From a candidate division KSB1 bacterium (GTDB taxonomy: Bacteria; Zhuqueibacterota; Zhuqueibacteria; Residuimicrobiales; Krinioviventaceae): a DNA stretch of 64,000 nucleotides. The notes under the pieces are model-generated. The model saw nothing but the letters and a program-made list of their open reading frames with translations. It had not been told where the DNA came from and did not search any database. The position numbers and the translations under genes were made by a program. Shown here one piece after another: positions 56,278-64,000 of this stretch. The DNA lies in assembly GCA_034521575.1 (NCBI GenBank), contig JAXHMJ010000002.1:1065089-1129088 (forward strand), given 5' to 3'. Every line of letters begins with the position of its first letter. The stretch's first letter is position 1.

Positions 56278-57870
56278 TTAACGTGCAACCGGATTCCATC
56301 CACCGACGGTCCAGACCTCAAGTTCCATACCGGGATCAGTTATAAAGGATTCATTCGAATTGTAATACCAACCCAGTATTTCAGAATCCCCGCCTCCCTG
56401 AGTGGTTATCAGAAAACGATTCGGAAGATGTCCAATTCCCATAGCTACCTCTCTCGGAGTTTGCTTATCACCGGCCTGTGGATCCATTGGGATCCAGCCA
56501 TATCCGGGCAAATAGACCTCGGGCCACCGATGAAAATATTCATCGATACTCGCATCATCGCCCCGCACAACAGCAGCGCCTACATAACGGGCCGGAATTC
56601 CCGCAGCCCGGCATAATGCAATAAAACTGAATGTATATTCCGAACAAGACCCGGTGCCGCGTTGCAGGACAAACGGGGCGACATTCCACCCACCCTCCAG
56701 TTTGTATTCCAATGTATTGCGGACATAATCATATATACGCTGAGCCATATAATACGGTCGTTGTTCATCATTTAAGATTTCTTTGAGTTTTGCTTGAATA
56801 AACGAATCATTGATACGGTACTTGCTGCCGTCAGCGGTGTAGGATTCGGCAATGTCACTCGGAATATCTTCAAGACCGCCCACATGATCGGGAAAAATGA
56901 AATAATCGACAGCATAGAGCTTTGCCCTTACACTCATCTCTGTTTCAATCGGCACAGGACCGGATTTATCATGATAGGAGAAAGCTGCAAATTCCTGATC
57001 CCAGCGATCCTTCAGACCTTTATAGTCCTCAGGTGAAAATTGTATAGATTCAATTTTCTGATACGGACGTTCCTCCGGAATCGCAACGTATACATTGAGT
57101 TGTTGAAGACTCCCCTGACCACGGGGAAAGGCATGATGTTTCAAAGTCACCTCGGTATACCGGCATTCCGAAAGTTTGTACAATTCCTTGTCCCTGCGGA
57201 CGCACTGGTACAAGCTGTCCGTTTCAAAATCGACATTCCATAAAAAACTGCCGTCCCAGGCAAGACCACTGCTGTAGGGCCCGGGGGTTTGACCGATTAC
57301 AAGTACACATCCGGATTCCGGGTCAATCATGTACAATTCGTCCTCACCCCGGTCGCTGCACCACAGATACTGACCGTCAAAGGTCAGGCCCTGGGTATTT
57401 CCGGCAGGCGCCTTGATCGTTTTGATTGCGGTTCCATCGGATAAATCCATTTTATGTATTTCTGAATCGCGACGGTCCGCCACCCAGAGTGTTTCACCAT
57501 CCCATGCCAGTCCGAACGGATTGCTGCACGGAGCATCAATTCGGAACATGACAGTACCATCCTGGGGATTGATTTTATAAATTTTGTTCTGAGCATCATC
57601 TGCGTTCCACAAAAATTCGCCGTCCCAGGCAAGTCCGGTCGGCCAGTAGCCGGGTGAGTTTATAGAATCAACGACTTTGCCGTTTTGATCAACACGCAGC
57701 AGTTTTTTTTCTTCATAATCCGCAATCCACAAACATTTTCCATCAAATGTCATTCCGGTAGAGTGGGAATAGGGTGCTTTAAAGCCTGTGACAATATCTC
57801 CGGGAACACCACGGACATTTCCGGCGATAAAAACAAGAGTTAGCAAAATAAATTGATAATATCGAAGCAT
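56278..57870 (-). CDS. Exported propeller protein with transglutaminase-like domain
   Basis: A 530-residue exported protein. The ATG at 57870 has GGGAGA upstream and begins a signal peptide (YYQFILLTLVFIAGNVRG). Residues 25-245 form a YncE-like propeller with five or six repeats (GLAWDGEFLWNADDAQNKIY, GLAWDGETLWVADRRDSEIH, GLTFDGQYLWCSDRGEDELY). Residues 270-525 hold a transglutaminase-like cysteine protease fold with Cys in GTGSCSEYTFSFIALCRAAG, His in FHRWPEVYLPGYGWIPMD and its Asp just after. Such enzymes cleave or cross-link peptides; the substrate here is unknown. It lies 20 bases after the symporter gene on the same strand. Confidence 0.88.
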   Translation of the reverse strand: MLRYYQFILLTLVFIAGNVRGVPGDIVTGFKAPYSHSTGMTFDGKCLWIADYEEKKLLRVDQNGKVVDSINSPGYWPTGLAWDGEFLWNADDAQNKIYKINPQDGTVMFRIDAPCSNPFGLAWDGETLWVADRRDSEIHKMDLSDGTAIKTIKAPAGNTQGLTFDGQYLWCSDRGEDELYMIDPESGCVLVIGQTPGPYSSGLAWDGSFLWNVDFETDSLYQCVRRDKELYKLSECRYTEVTLKHHAFPRGQGSLQQLNVYVAIPEERPYQKIESIQFSPEDYKGLKDRWDQEFAAFSYHDKSGPVPIETEMSVRAKLYAVDYFIFPDHVGGLEDIPSDIAESYTADGSKYRINDSFIQAKLKEILNDEQRPYYMAQRIYDYVRNTLEYKLEGGWNVAPFVLQRGTGSCSEYTFSFIALCRAAGIPARYVGAAVVRGDDASIDEYFHRWPEVYLPGYGWIPMDPQAGDKQTPREVAMGIGHLPNRFLITTQGGGDSEILGWYYNSNESFITDPGMELEVWTVGGWNPVAR

Positions 57871-57890
57871 AATAATCTCCCTGATAAATT

Positions 57891-59312
57891 TTAGTCTCCC
57901 TGATGTCTGAACCACAAGTGTTTGTGTTGGCCCAATGCCCGTTTTCTGGCAATGAACCCATAGGACACCGTAACAAATACGAGATAAAGAAACGAAATTC
58001 CAATAGCAATCAGCATGTAAAGCGGATCGCCGGTCTTGTAGGTTTGCAGGGGTAAATTGATGACGAGAATAAGCGGTATCATTAGAAAAAACGTAAGACC
58101 GGACGCATAGGCATAATCTTTTGCCACAGGCGATTCAAATTCCGGATCAACAGCGCGCAGCAGCGCCAGTCCTGTTGATAATGTTCCGGTCGATACACCA
58201 AAGATCAATAATGTTCGCAAAAAACGATGATCATAAAAAAGGCGTGAGCAGAACCAGATTGTAGCATAAAAGGTCATCACCGCGCCGACCACGGCCAGGA
58301 TAATAATCGGGAGCCAATACTGCCACACCGCCACCAGCGAAATTGCAGCAACAGCGCTTGCCACCATAATATCGACACTCAGACCGGTTATACGCGTCAA
58401 CGTCTTGTTATCTGCGATGTAATCAACCTTGCATTTAACCAACAAAGCGCGCAGCGTCAGCCCCATAAAAGCGGCAAAGATAAAATTAATACCCCATAGA
58501 TTTGTGGCCAATTCCACTCCCATGGGACCGGCAAGCGCCAAAAGCTCGCCGATTCCGGTTAAAAGCAACCAGGACATAAAATAGGCTGTTAAAACCAGGG
58601 CAATATGCAGCGAAAACGAATCAATGGCTTCTGTGTCTGTTTTCAATTCAGCGCCCACTTCCAATTTACTATCGCGCGGACGCACCCCGGTGCGGGTATA
58701 ATGGGTGTCAATGGACTCCAGTTCCTGTTCTGAAACCCAGCCTTTTTTGAGGGCATGCTGAATTAAAAAGATTCCTCCGAAACTGCAGAACACAAACCCA
58801 ATCGCGGCAAACGTCAAACCGATACTGCCTCCATTTTCCACCCCGTAGATACTCCAGGCCTCACCGATGGAATATGCCTGTCCGGGGCCTTGTGAAAAAC
58901 CGAGCGGCAGCATAAACCCGAATGAATGAAACAAATCAGGCATGAATGTGGCAATAAAAACCAAAGTCAGGGTCAAGCCCACAAATGCCTGCAGCGCCAT
59001 CTGAGAAATAATGGCAACCGCTGTGGGAAACGCATTTTTGCTCTGTTTTTTACCTTTCGGCCCCTGCCGCAGAGTCAGCGCAATAAAGGATAATCCCAAA
59101 AAATGATAAGTTAATTGCCCCAGTTGAATTGATGTGAGCCCAACCAGCGGAAAAATAAAATTATAGAGCGGAAGCAGAATAAATCCGGCTGTCAATGCGT
59201 TGGGGATCAGATATCTCTGAAAAAACTTTACTTTTGATCTGATGACTGTCGCAAGCAATAACGAACACGAAATTACCCCTAAATTGATAAACACATGCCA
59301 TGAAAAATTCAT
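57891..59312 (-). CDS. GltS-like sodium:glutamate symporter family protein
   Basis: A 473-residue inner-membrane transporter with about 12 helices. The two inverted halves typical of GltS are seen: residues 5-200 with IPNALTAGFILLPLYNF, then FSQGPGQAYSIGEAW, and a second half with FAAFMGLTLRALLVKCKVDY and GVSTGTLSTGLALLRAVDPE. The cytoplasmic linker near 200-230 is charged. Classical GltS has GHGTAAA where this has SQGPGQAYSIG, so substrate may differ from glutamate. It is divergent from the acyltransferase gene; the 132-bp spacer is AT-rich. Confidence 0.82.
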   Translation of the reverse strand: MNFSWHVFINLGVISCSLLLATVIRSKVKFFQRYLIPNALTAGFILLPLYNFIFPLVGLTSIQLGQLTYHFLGLSFIALTLRQGPKGKKQSKNAFPTAVAIISQMALQAFVGLTLTLVFIATFMPDLFHSFGFMLPLGFSQGPGQAYSIGEAWSIYGVENGGSIGLTFAAIGFVFCSFGGIFLIQHALKKGWVSEQELESIDTHYTRTGVRPRDSKLEVGAELKTDTEAIDSFSLHIALVLTAYFMSWLLLTGIGELLALAGPMGVELATNLWGINFIFAAFMGLTLRALLVKCKVDYIADNKTLTRITGLSVDIMVASAVAAISLVAVWQYWLPIIILAVVGAVMTFYATIWFCSRLFYDHRFLRTLLIFGVSTGTLSTGLALLRAVDPEFESPVAKDYAYASGLTFFLMIPLILVINLPLQTYKTGDPLYMLIAIGISFLYLVFVTVSYGFIARKRALGQHKHLWFRHQGD

Positions 59313-59444
59313 AGGGCCGTCCTGTTAGTTTGTATGGGTAGTTTTTTAGAGTTTCTAACAAAAGAAAATAATTAACTTGATAATTAGAAACAAGTTTTTA
59401 AATTTGAATTTAATTCATAGGCATCAAAAAGAAAAGGGCAAAAA

Positions 59445-60665
59445 ATGCAAAAGAAAACATTAAAGAAATTCAATCCGATCCTATGGTTTATAGCCTATGC
59501 AACGATCGCACAAGGTCTAAGACTATCCTATCATATCAAAGCCAAAAATAAAGCCCTTTTCAAACAAATAAAGCCGCCGTTTATACTGGTAGGCAATCAC
59601 GTGACATTTTGGGATCCGCCCATGGTGAACAGTTTTATCAAACAGCGCATCCATTTTGTCATGTCCGATGCAAATCTTCGAAATTCTATTGCCAGATGGC
59701 TCTTTATCAAAATGGCGGCGGTCATTCCAAAAACAAAAGCCAGATCAGATTCTTCCACCGTGAGACAGATGATGCGTTTGGCCAAAGACGGACGTGTGAT
59801 TTGCGTATTTCCGGAAGGCCGTGCCACATGGGACGGTCAAACTCATGAAATCTTTTATTCCACCAGCAAGCTCATCAAAAGCCTCAAAATTCCAGTCATT
59901 GTGGCCTTGACTCGTGGCGGCTACTTGACAAGGCCGCGCTGGAGTCGATCTCCCCACCGCGGTCGTATGCTTATAGAATACAGTCAGCTATTTGACAAGG
60001 AAGAGTTAAAGTTTGTTTCGGCTGAAGAGATTCATAAAAAACTTCAAAACGCTCTGTGGCACGATGATTATGAATATCAGACTCAATACGGGGTTAAATT
60101 CAAATCTAAAAATCAGCCTGAATACCTGGAGCGGGTTCTGTTTATCTGCCCGGTATGCAAGCAGCTAATTACTTTGGAATCGCACAAGAGTTTACTCTCC
60201 TGTAAAGCCTGCGGCTTTCAAAATGAATATACAGAGACCGGAGAACTGGTACCTGTTAATAATGCGAAACAACCCAGACGGCGTATTTATGACTGGACAA
60301 CCTGGCAAAGCAGTTATCTTGAAACTCTTGTCAAGAACAAACAAAAGGAGGACAAGAATCAACCTATTTTCGAGGATCACAATGTCACCGTTAAAACCGG
60401 TTTCAAATTTCAAAATTTAAAAGGCCATATGACCGGTACGCTTGCGATGTACGTGGATCGTTTTGAAATCCAGTCTCCAAACGGTGATCCCCAGATTCTA
60501 TATATCGAGGACATGACGGGAGTTCAGGTACTGCTTTCAAACCGATTTGAATTTTATCACAAAAACACCCTGTATAAATTTGATTTTGAACATCCAAACA
60601 CATCAGGTTACAAGTATATGCTCGCCGTGCAAAAAATTGCACCGGAACGAACAGAACTGGAATAA
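59445..60665 (+). CDS. PlsC-type 1-acyl-glycerol-phosphate acyltransferase with C-terminal zinc ribbon
   Basis: A 406-residue protein. Residues 30-220 are an LPLAT acyltransferase with the catalytic FILVGNHVTFWDPP (H-x4-D) near 47 and VICVFPEGRATWDG near 120. After residue 225 a zinc ribbon appears (VCPVCK-type: FICPVCKQLITL and LLSCKACGFQNEY), then about 130 residues without a known domain (MYVDRFEIQSPNGDPQILYI). It probably acylates lysophosphatidic acid or a related acceptor at the inner membrane. An Omp85-like gene follows 21 bases later. The ribbon fusion is unusual for PlsC. Confidence 0.85.
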   Translation: MQKKTLKKFNPILWFIAYATIAQGLRLSYHIKAKNKALFKQIKPPFILVGNHVTFWDPPMVNSFIKQRIHFVMSDANLRNSIARWLFIKMAAVIPKTKARSDSSTVRQMMRLAKDGRVICVFPEGRATWDGQTHEIFYSTSKLIKSLKIPVIVALTRGGYLTRPRWSRSPHRGRMLIEYSQLFDKEELKFVSAEEIHKKLQNALWHDDYEYQTQYGVKFKSKNQPEYLERVLFICPVCKQLITLESHKSLLSCKACGFQNEYTETGELVPVNNAKQPRRRIYDWTTWQSSYLETLVKNKQKEDKNQPIFEDHNVTVKTGFKFQNLKGHMTGTLAMYVDRFEIQSPNGDPQILYIEDMTGVQVLLSNRFEFYHKNTLYKFDFEHPNTSGYKYMLAVQKIAPERTELE

Positions 60666-60686
60666 AACCAATCAAAGGAAAATCTT

Positions 60687-62012
60687 ATGAAAAAACGTGT
60701 ATTGCTGTTGTGCATCTTTTCGTGCGCGCTTTCTGTGTGGGGACAGAACCAGGATTCGGAAGATATTGTTAAAACCGGGTGGAATGTCGGGCTGTTGCCG
60801 GCCATCGCTTATAATTCGGATCTTGGATTTGAATACGGCGCCATTGTTAATCTTTTCAATTACGGGGACGGTTCTAATTATCCAAATTATGACCATTCTT
60901 TATACCTGGAAGTATCGCGTTTTACCAAAGGCAGCGGCATCTTTCGCGCCTACTATGATACCCAATACCTGATTCCAAACATCCGTTTGACTGCAGATCT
61001 TAGCTATTTGCCGGATGAAGCCTATGATTTTTTTGGATTCAACGGCTATGAATCCGTCTATCATCCCGATTGGGAAGATGACACATCTGATGATTATAAA
61101 TCACGCATGGTCTACAAGTACCAGCGCAATTTGTTCAGAGCTAAAGCTGACTTTCAGGGTGGTATCAGTGGAGAAAATTTTCGCTGGATTGCCGGAGCCG
61201 CGGTCCGAAACTTTGACATTGCCCCTGTAGACATTGAAAAACTGAACAAAGGACTGGATAAAGAAGACAAGCTACCCTCTGTTGATGAACAACCCGGCTT
61301 GTACGAAAAATACCTGAACTGGGGACTGATACCGGAGGATGAAAAGAATGGTGGAACCATTGCAAGTGTAAAAGCAGGACTGGTTTATGATACACGCAAC
61401 ACTGTTCAGAATCCTTCAAAAGGGCTCTGGACGGAAGCGGTGCTCGTGGGCTCTCCCTCCTTTTTGAGCGATGAATCTTTTATCAAATTCAGCCTCACAC
61501 ACCGTCAGTATCATTCAATTACAAAATCCCTGACATTTGCGGGACGTTTTGGATATCAAACCACGTTAAGCGGTCATTCTCCCTTTTATTTTCAACCGCT
61601 CATGATTACGTCGGTCTATACAGGCGCATGGAATGAAGGCCTGGGCGGACAGAGATCAATCCGTGGTGTAAACAGAAACCGAATCGTTGGTGACGGCTTT
61701 GTGTATGGAAATTTTGAATTACGCTGGATCGTCTGGCGTTTCAACATCGGCAATCAAAACTTTTACCTCGGCCTCAACAGCTTTTTCGACACCGGACGGG
61801 TCACTGATGAAATTAACATCTCCCCTGCACAGTCTGATGAACAATCAGATCCATATTTCGATCCCGGCTCGGAATCATTGCACCATTCTGCAGGATTGGG
61901 TTTAAAAATCGCTATGAACTGGAATTTTGTGCTTTCTGTGGAATACGGACAAGCATTTGATGAACAGGACGGAGATTCAGGATTATATATCGCGTTGAAC
62001 TATCTGTTTTAA
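60687..62012 (+). CDS. Omp85-superfamily outer-membrane beta-barrel protein (no POTRA)
   Basis: A 441-residue outer-membrane protein. The signal peptide (VLLLCIFSCALSVWG) is cut near residue 19. The chain is rich in alternating strands and aromatic residues and ends in Phe (GLYIALNYLF), the standard barrel signal. The Omp85 surface-antigen barrel signature is GGQRSIRGVNRNRIVGDGFV, a variant of the LRGY loop, followed by YGNFELRWIVWRFN. No POTRA domain precedes it, unlike BamA and TamA, so it resembles short Omp85 relatives. The role could be lipid or protein delivery; the acyltransferase upstream hints at lipid. Confidence 0.85.
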   Translation: MKKRVLLLCIFSCALSVWGQNQDSEDIVKTGWNVGLLPAIAYNSDLGFEYGAIVNLFNYGDGSNYPNYDHSLYLEVSRFTKGSGIFRAYYDTQYLIPNIRLTADLSYLPDEAYDFFGFNGYESVYHPDWEDDTSDDYKSRMVYKYQRNLFRAKADFQGGISGENFRWIAGAAVRNFDIAPVDIEKLNKGLDKEDKLPSVDEQPGLYEKYLNWGLIPEDEKNGGTIASVKAGLVYDTRNTVQNPSKGLWTEAVLVGSPSFLSDESFIKFSLTHRQYHSITKSLTFAGRFGYQTTLSGHSPFYFQPLMITSVYTGAWNEGLGGQRSIRGVNRNRIVGDGFVYGNFELRWIVWRFNIGNQNFYLGLNSFFDTGRVTDEINISPAQSDEQSDPYFDPGSESLHHSAGLGLKIAMNWNFVLSVEYGQAFDEQDGDSGLYIALNYLF

Positions 62013-62054
62013 AATCCAGTATTTCTCCCGATCATTTATAGGTTGGACTAATTT

Positions 62055-62126
62055 AAACCGTTTGTTTGTTGATGTTACAAATACAGAGTATCAATAGCTC
62101 TGTATATCGACATGCAAACGGTTTTT
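62055..62126 (+). terminator. Nested inverted repeat, probable terminator of the barrel gene
   Basis: Outer arms AAACCGTTTG (62055-62064) and CAAACGGTTT (62115-62124) enclose inner arms ATACAGAG (62081-62088) and CTCTGTAT (62098-62105). The outer arm runs into five T at 62122-62126. The size and nesting are larger than a standard terminator. Confidence 0.65.
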
Positions 62127-62148
62127 AGTAATCACAAGAGAGGTTAAC

Positions 62149-62319
62149 ATGCGAATAAACGCACCCAGAAAATTTTGGTGGAATGTATCTGGAATATTAG
62201 GACTCTTGGGCATTATCGGACATTACAGTACGTTGCCTATTCTGTCAATGCATGCGTTCTGGTTCATGACCTTTGCATGGATATTTTTAATGGCCAGCAC
62301 CTTGTTCAAAAGTATGTAA
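62149..62319 (+). CDS. 56-residue membrane protein, unknown function
   Basis: A short gene with an excellent ribosome site (AGAGAGG, five bases before the ATG). The product has a basic aromatic start (MRINAPRKFWWNVSGI) and two membrane helices: SGILGLLGIIGHYS and AFWFMTFAWIFLMASTLF. It ends in TAA 15 bases before the HD-domain gene. The layout of two helices with a conserved-looking NAPRKFWW head suggests a small conserved hypothetical protein. A longer frame on the same strand (62175-62390) overlaps it but lacks a ribosome site. Confidence 0.75.
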   Translation: MRINAPRKFWWNVSGILGLLGIIGHYSTLPILSMHAFWFMTFAWIFLMASTLFKSM

Positions 62320-62334
62320 GCACACGGTTGTTTT

Positions 62335-62871
62335 ATGAACGCAAAAAAACTGCTCGAAAAGTATTACACCGATCATCAGGAAGCTTTTGATATATTACTA
62401 CCTCACAGTATTGCTGTGCAGGAAAAAGCCATAGACATTGCTGAACATTCCGGAAAACCTGACCTGGATATTTCCTTTATAAAGGAAGCATCACTACTAC
62501 ATGATATTGGCGTTTTCCGTACCTTTGCCCCTCCGATCGGATGTCATGGCAGCGAACATTATCTAAAACATGGTATAATTGGCCGGGAAATTTTGGAGCA
62601 TGAAGGCTATCGCCGACACGCACTGGTTTGCGAGCGGCATATCGGAGTCGGTTTAACGCGTGAAGATATTATCAAAGGCCGGCTGCCGCTGCCTGCACGC
62701 GATATGGTCCCCCTTTCTGATGAAGAAAAAATAATCTGTATTTCGGATTTATTTTTTAATAAAAGTGAGCCGGATCAACAGCGCTCTCTGGATACCGTGC
62801 GCAAAAAACTTGTAAAATTTGGTAAAACCTATCTTTTTGAAACATGGATACAGGATTTTAATGTCTCATAA
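62335..62871 (+). CDS. HD-domain phosphohydrolase-like protein
   Basis: A 178-residue cytoplasmic protein with an HD domain: first His in LLPHSIAVQEKAIDIA, HD pair in EASLLHDIGVFRT, later His in ISGREIL-like GIIGREILEHEGYRRHAL and ERHIGVG, and Asp in ICISDLFFNK. These form the metal site of HD hydrolases, which act on nucleotides or phosphoesters. The family commonly includes bacterial proteins annotated as HDIG. The substrate is unknown. It follows the small membrane-protein gene by 15 bases. Confidence 0.85.
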   Translation: MNAKKLLEKYYTDHQEAFDILLPHSIAVQEKAIDIAEHSGKPDLDISFIKEASLLHDIGVFRTFAPPIGCHGSEHYLKHGIIGREILEHEGYRRHALVCERHIGVGLTREDIIKGRLPLPARDMVPLSDEEKIICISDLFFNKSEPDQQRSLDTVRKKLVKFGKTYLFETWIQDFNVS

Positions 62872-62903
62872 CCTCGCTCAGGATGAATATTTTACAGACT
62901 CTT

Positions 62904-62927
62904 GATCTTGAAACCCGGTTCAAGATC
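62904..62927. terminator. Weak hairpin between convergent genes
   Basis: GATCTTGAA (62904-62912) pairs with TTCAAGATC (62919-62927) across a six-base loop. There is no T run, so termination is only suggested by its position between the convergent HD-domain and methyltransferase genes. Confidence 0.35.
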
Positions 62928-62943
62928 TTGAAAACATTCGAGT

Positions 62944-63618
62944 TCATTTTCGCGCCATGACCATATACTGACCGCCAAAAGGGACACGGGTCAGGTATTT
63001 TTCAAATATATTGAATCGGCGAAGACCTGCCGGGAAAAAAAGGATATAATCTGTTCTCAAATGCTTCAATAAAGCGCCGGAAAGCAGACTTTTAAACTCT
63101 GCAGGACGCAGCAACACCGCATCTTTATCAAACGGACACGTATTGACCGCATGTTGTGTCAATGGATTATAAGGGTTGTGTTCAAAAATAAACAAATAAC
63201 CCTGCAGTGCCAAAATAATACCGATATACTGCATCCAGTGATCGCGTTGATCCACAGGTATGTGATGAAAAACACAGGAAACAAACACCATATCCATAGC
63301 CGGTAATGGATCAGGCTTTTCATCCACATGAAAAAATGAAACAGACGGATTATTTGTCCTGGCAGTTTCCAGACTTTCTCTGGAGACATCACAGCCCCAT
63401 ACGCAAGCATCAGGAAATGCTAACTTTATAAATGGTATATTCCGGCCGGTTCCACAACCAAATTCAAGAATCCGTGCCGGCTGCTTTTTTAAATAGCGTT
63501 GAAGCGTTATTACCTTGTGCTCTGCATAGTAGGAAATATTCTTTCCCAGCTTGCCAATGTTTTGCTGTAATACATTGTCATACTGTTCAGCATATTCATC
63601 AAAATCAACTTTGGGCAT
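62944..63618 (-). CDS. SAM-dependent methyltransferase (class I)
   Basis: A 224-residue enzyme with a Rossmann-like SAM fold. Motif I is ILEFGCGTGRNIPFI near residue 49, followed by the acidic CVWGCDVSRESLETA and motif with MDMVFVSCVFHHIP near 107. It belongs to the Methyltransf_11/12 type, which methylates small molecules or lipids; the target is not predictable. The start at 63618 (MPKVDFDEYAEQYDNVL) is typical. Downstream neighbour is the partial membrane-protein gene. Confidence 0.88.
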   Translation of the reverse strand: MPKVDFDEYAEQYDNVLQQNIGKLGKNISYYAEHKVITLQRYLKKQPARILEFGCGTGRNIPFIKLAFPDACVWGCDVSRESLETARTNNPSVSFFHVDEKPDPLPAMDMVFVSCVFHHIPVDQRDHWMQYIGIILALQGYLFIFEHNPYNPLTQHAVNTCPFDKDAVLLRPAEFKSLLSGALLKHLRTDYILFFPAGLRRFNIFEKYLTRVPFGGQYMVMARK

Positions 63619-63687
63619 AATCCAGTTACCAATCTATTCTGTTCCAATGTTTTTCATGTCTCCGGGTTCTTTTATACATCACAATCT

Positions 63688-64000
63688 TTAGGGTTTCACC
63701 TTATAAATCAAGGCGTAGCGATTTCCGGCACCCAGCTTGCTGACAAATTCGAATCCCGGATGCTCTTCGGGCGTTTCCAGAAAAGAAATCGTCTTCCATC
63801 CCCTTGTTTCCAGTTTCCATTGATACCACGAATAATCGGATTCATAGATACGATTGTCGTAAAGCCAGGCCACATGCGTGACATCACGCGCTGTCAGCCA
63901 TTTACGCAGAGAATCCGGTTTGGTGTTGGGCAATTGCGTCAAATTCAGGAAAGTGCTGCTGTCCCGTCCTGAATAATATTGTGCAATATAGGGCTGAGAG
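63688..64000 (-). CDS. C-terminal part of an unidentified protein (possibly a membrane glycosyltransferase tail)
   Basis: The frame is open from the window edge to a stop at 63688, giving 103 residues of a protein whose start lies beyond 64000. The visible part is soluble: QPYIAQYYSGRDSSTFLNL, LRKWLTARDVTHVAW, then YSWYQWKLETRGWKTISF and GAGNRYALIYKVKP. Such a pattern resembles the C-terminal soluble domain of PMT/ArnT-like glycosyltransferases, but this cannot be shown without the missing part. Confidence 0.5.
   Translation of the reverse strand, partial: SQPYIAQYYSGRDSSTFLNLTQLPNTKPDSLRKWLTARDVTHVAWLYDNRIYESDYSWYQWKLETRGWKTISFLETPEEHPGFEFVSKLGAGNRYALIYKVKP

Noticed and set aside
62175-62390. 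71-codon plus-strand open frame
   Set aside because: It overlaps the 56-residue membrane-protein gene in another frame, lacks a ribosome site and runs into the HD-domain gene.
1-64000. CRISPR array, prophage or rRNA operon
   Set aside because: No regularly spaced repeats, phage structural genes or rRNA-like sequence were recognised on reading the window.

Overview
The window looks like a chromosomal segment of a diderm (Gram-negative-type) bacterium, most likely from the FCB superphylum, perhaps a Calditrichota/KSB1-like lineage. The lineage is inference; the visible support is as follows. Two large secreted proteins end in a FlgD/Ig-like C-terminal domain with a (Y/V)PNPF start. Outer-membrane functions are present (Omp85-type barrel, MlaFED-like lipid transporter, several lipobox signal peptides). 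There is a sigma-54 NtrC-type regulator, and Shine-Dalgarno sites are good at most starts. There is no sign of phage, plasmid or CRISPR; one insertion sequence is present.

Layout. 1-7.1 kb: thiamine pyrophosphokinase (cut by the window edge), lipoprotein alkaline phosphatase, a small HEAT-like secreted protein, an alpha/beta hydrolase, and a four-gene MlaD / auxiliary lipoprotein / STAS-MlaE / MlaF operon. 7.1-8.7 kb: a decayed catabolic locus (aldo/keto reductase pseudogene, GntR regulator, transporter C-terminal remnant). 8.7-13.8 kb: a phosphorelay (lone receiver, large hybrid kinase, NtrC-type regulator). 14.04-15.77 kb: a complete IS1380-family element with terminal inverted repeats and a 5-bp target duplication, immediately before carAB and a TrkA-N potassium channel. 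21.2-21.5 kb: tRNA-His and tRNA-Glu with a clear promoter and terminator. 21.6-30.7 kb, plus strand: a GT2/sugar-transferase fusion, accA, a Trm112-like protein, then scpA-scpB-rluB-cmk-ispH-rpsA, packed with overlapping starts. 30.7-43.6 kb, minus strand: ribD-ribE-ribBA-ribH, a beta-propeller secreted protein, recN, a CpoB/YbgF-like lipoprotein, dnaE and two small membrane proteins. 43.9-49.6 kb, plus strand: SLC13 transporter, sensor kinase, response regulator and proBA, with stop/start overlaps from transporter to proB. 49.6-59.3 kb, minus strand: radC, a ~1000-residue M1 peptidase with a sorting domain, a CAP protein, a CNNM/CBS protein, an IMPACT-family protein, a propeller-transglutaminase and a GltS-like symporter. 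59.4-64 kb: PlsC acyltransferase with zinc ribbon, Omp85-like barrel, a 56-residue membrane protein, an HD-domain protein, a methyltransferase and a truncated membrane-protein end.

A striking property is the number of single-base reading-frame breaks in otherwise well-conserved essential genes (rpsA, dnaE, recN, ribD, proB, mlaF and others) plus an in-frame TAG in proA. They are densest between 29.7 and 51.8 kb, while long genes such as carB and the 1078-residue kinase are intact. The simplest reading is sequence error in a low-coverage stretch, not gene decay; the aldo/keto reductase, by contrast, has also lost its middle and looks truly dead. Frame-broken genes are listed as single entries with the break positions given.

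The best candidate for something new is the translationally coupled SLC13 transporter / cNMP-like-domain kinase / extended response regulator set leading into proBA. Other candidates are the GT2 to degenerate phosphoglycosyltransferase fusion and the Trm112-like protein with an inserted zinc ribbon.
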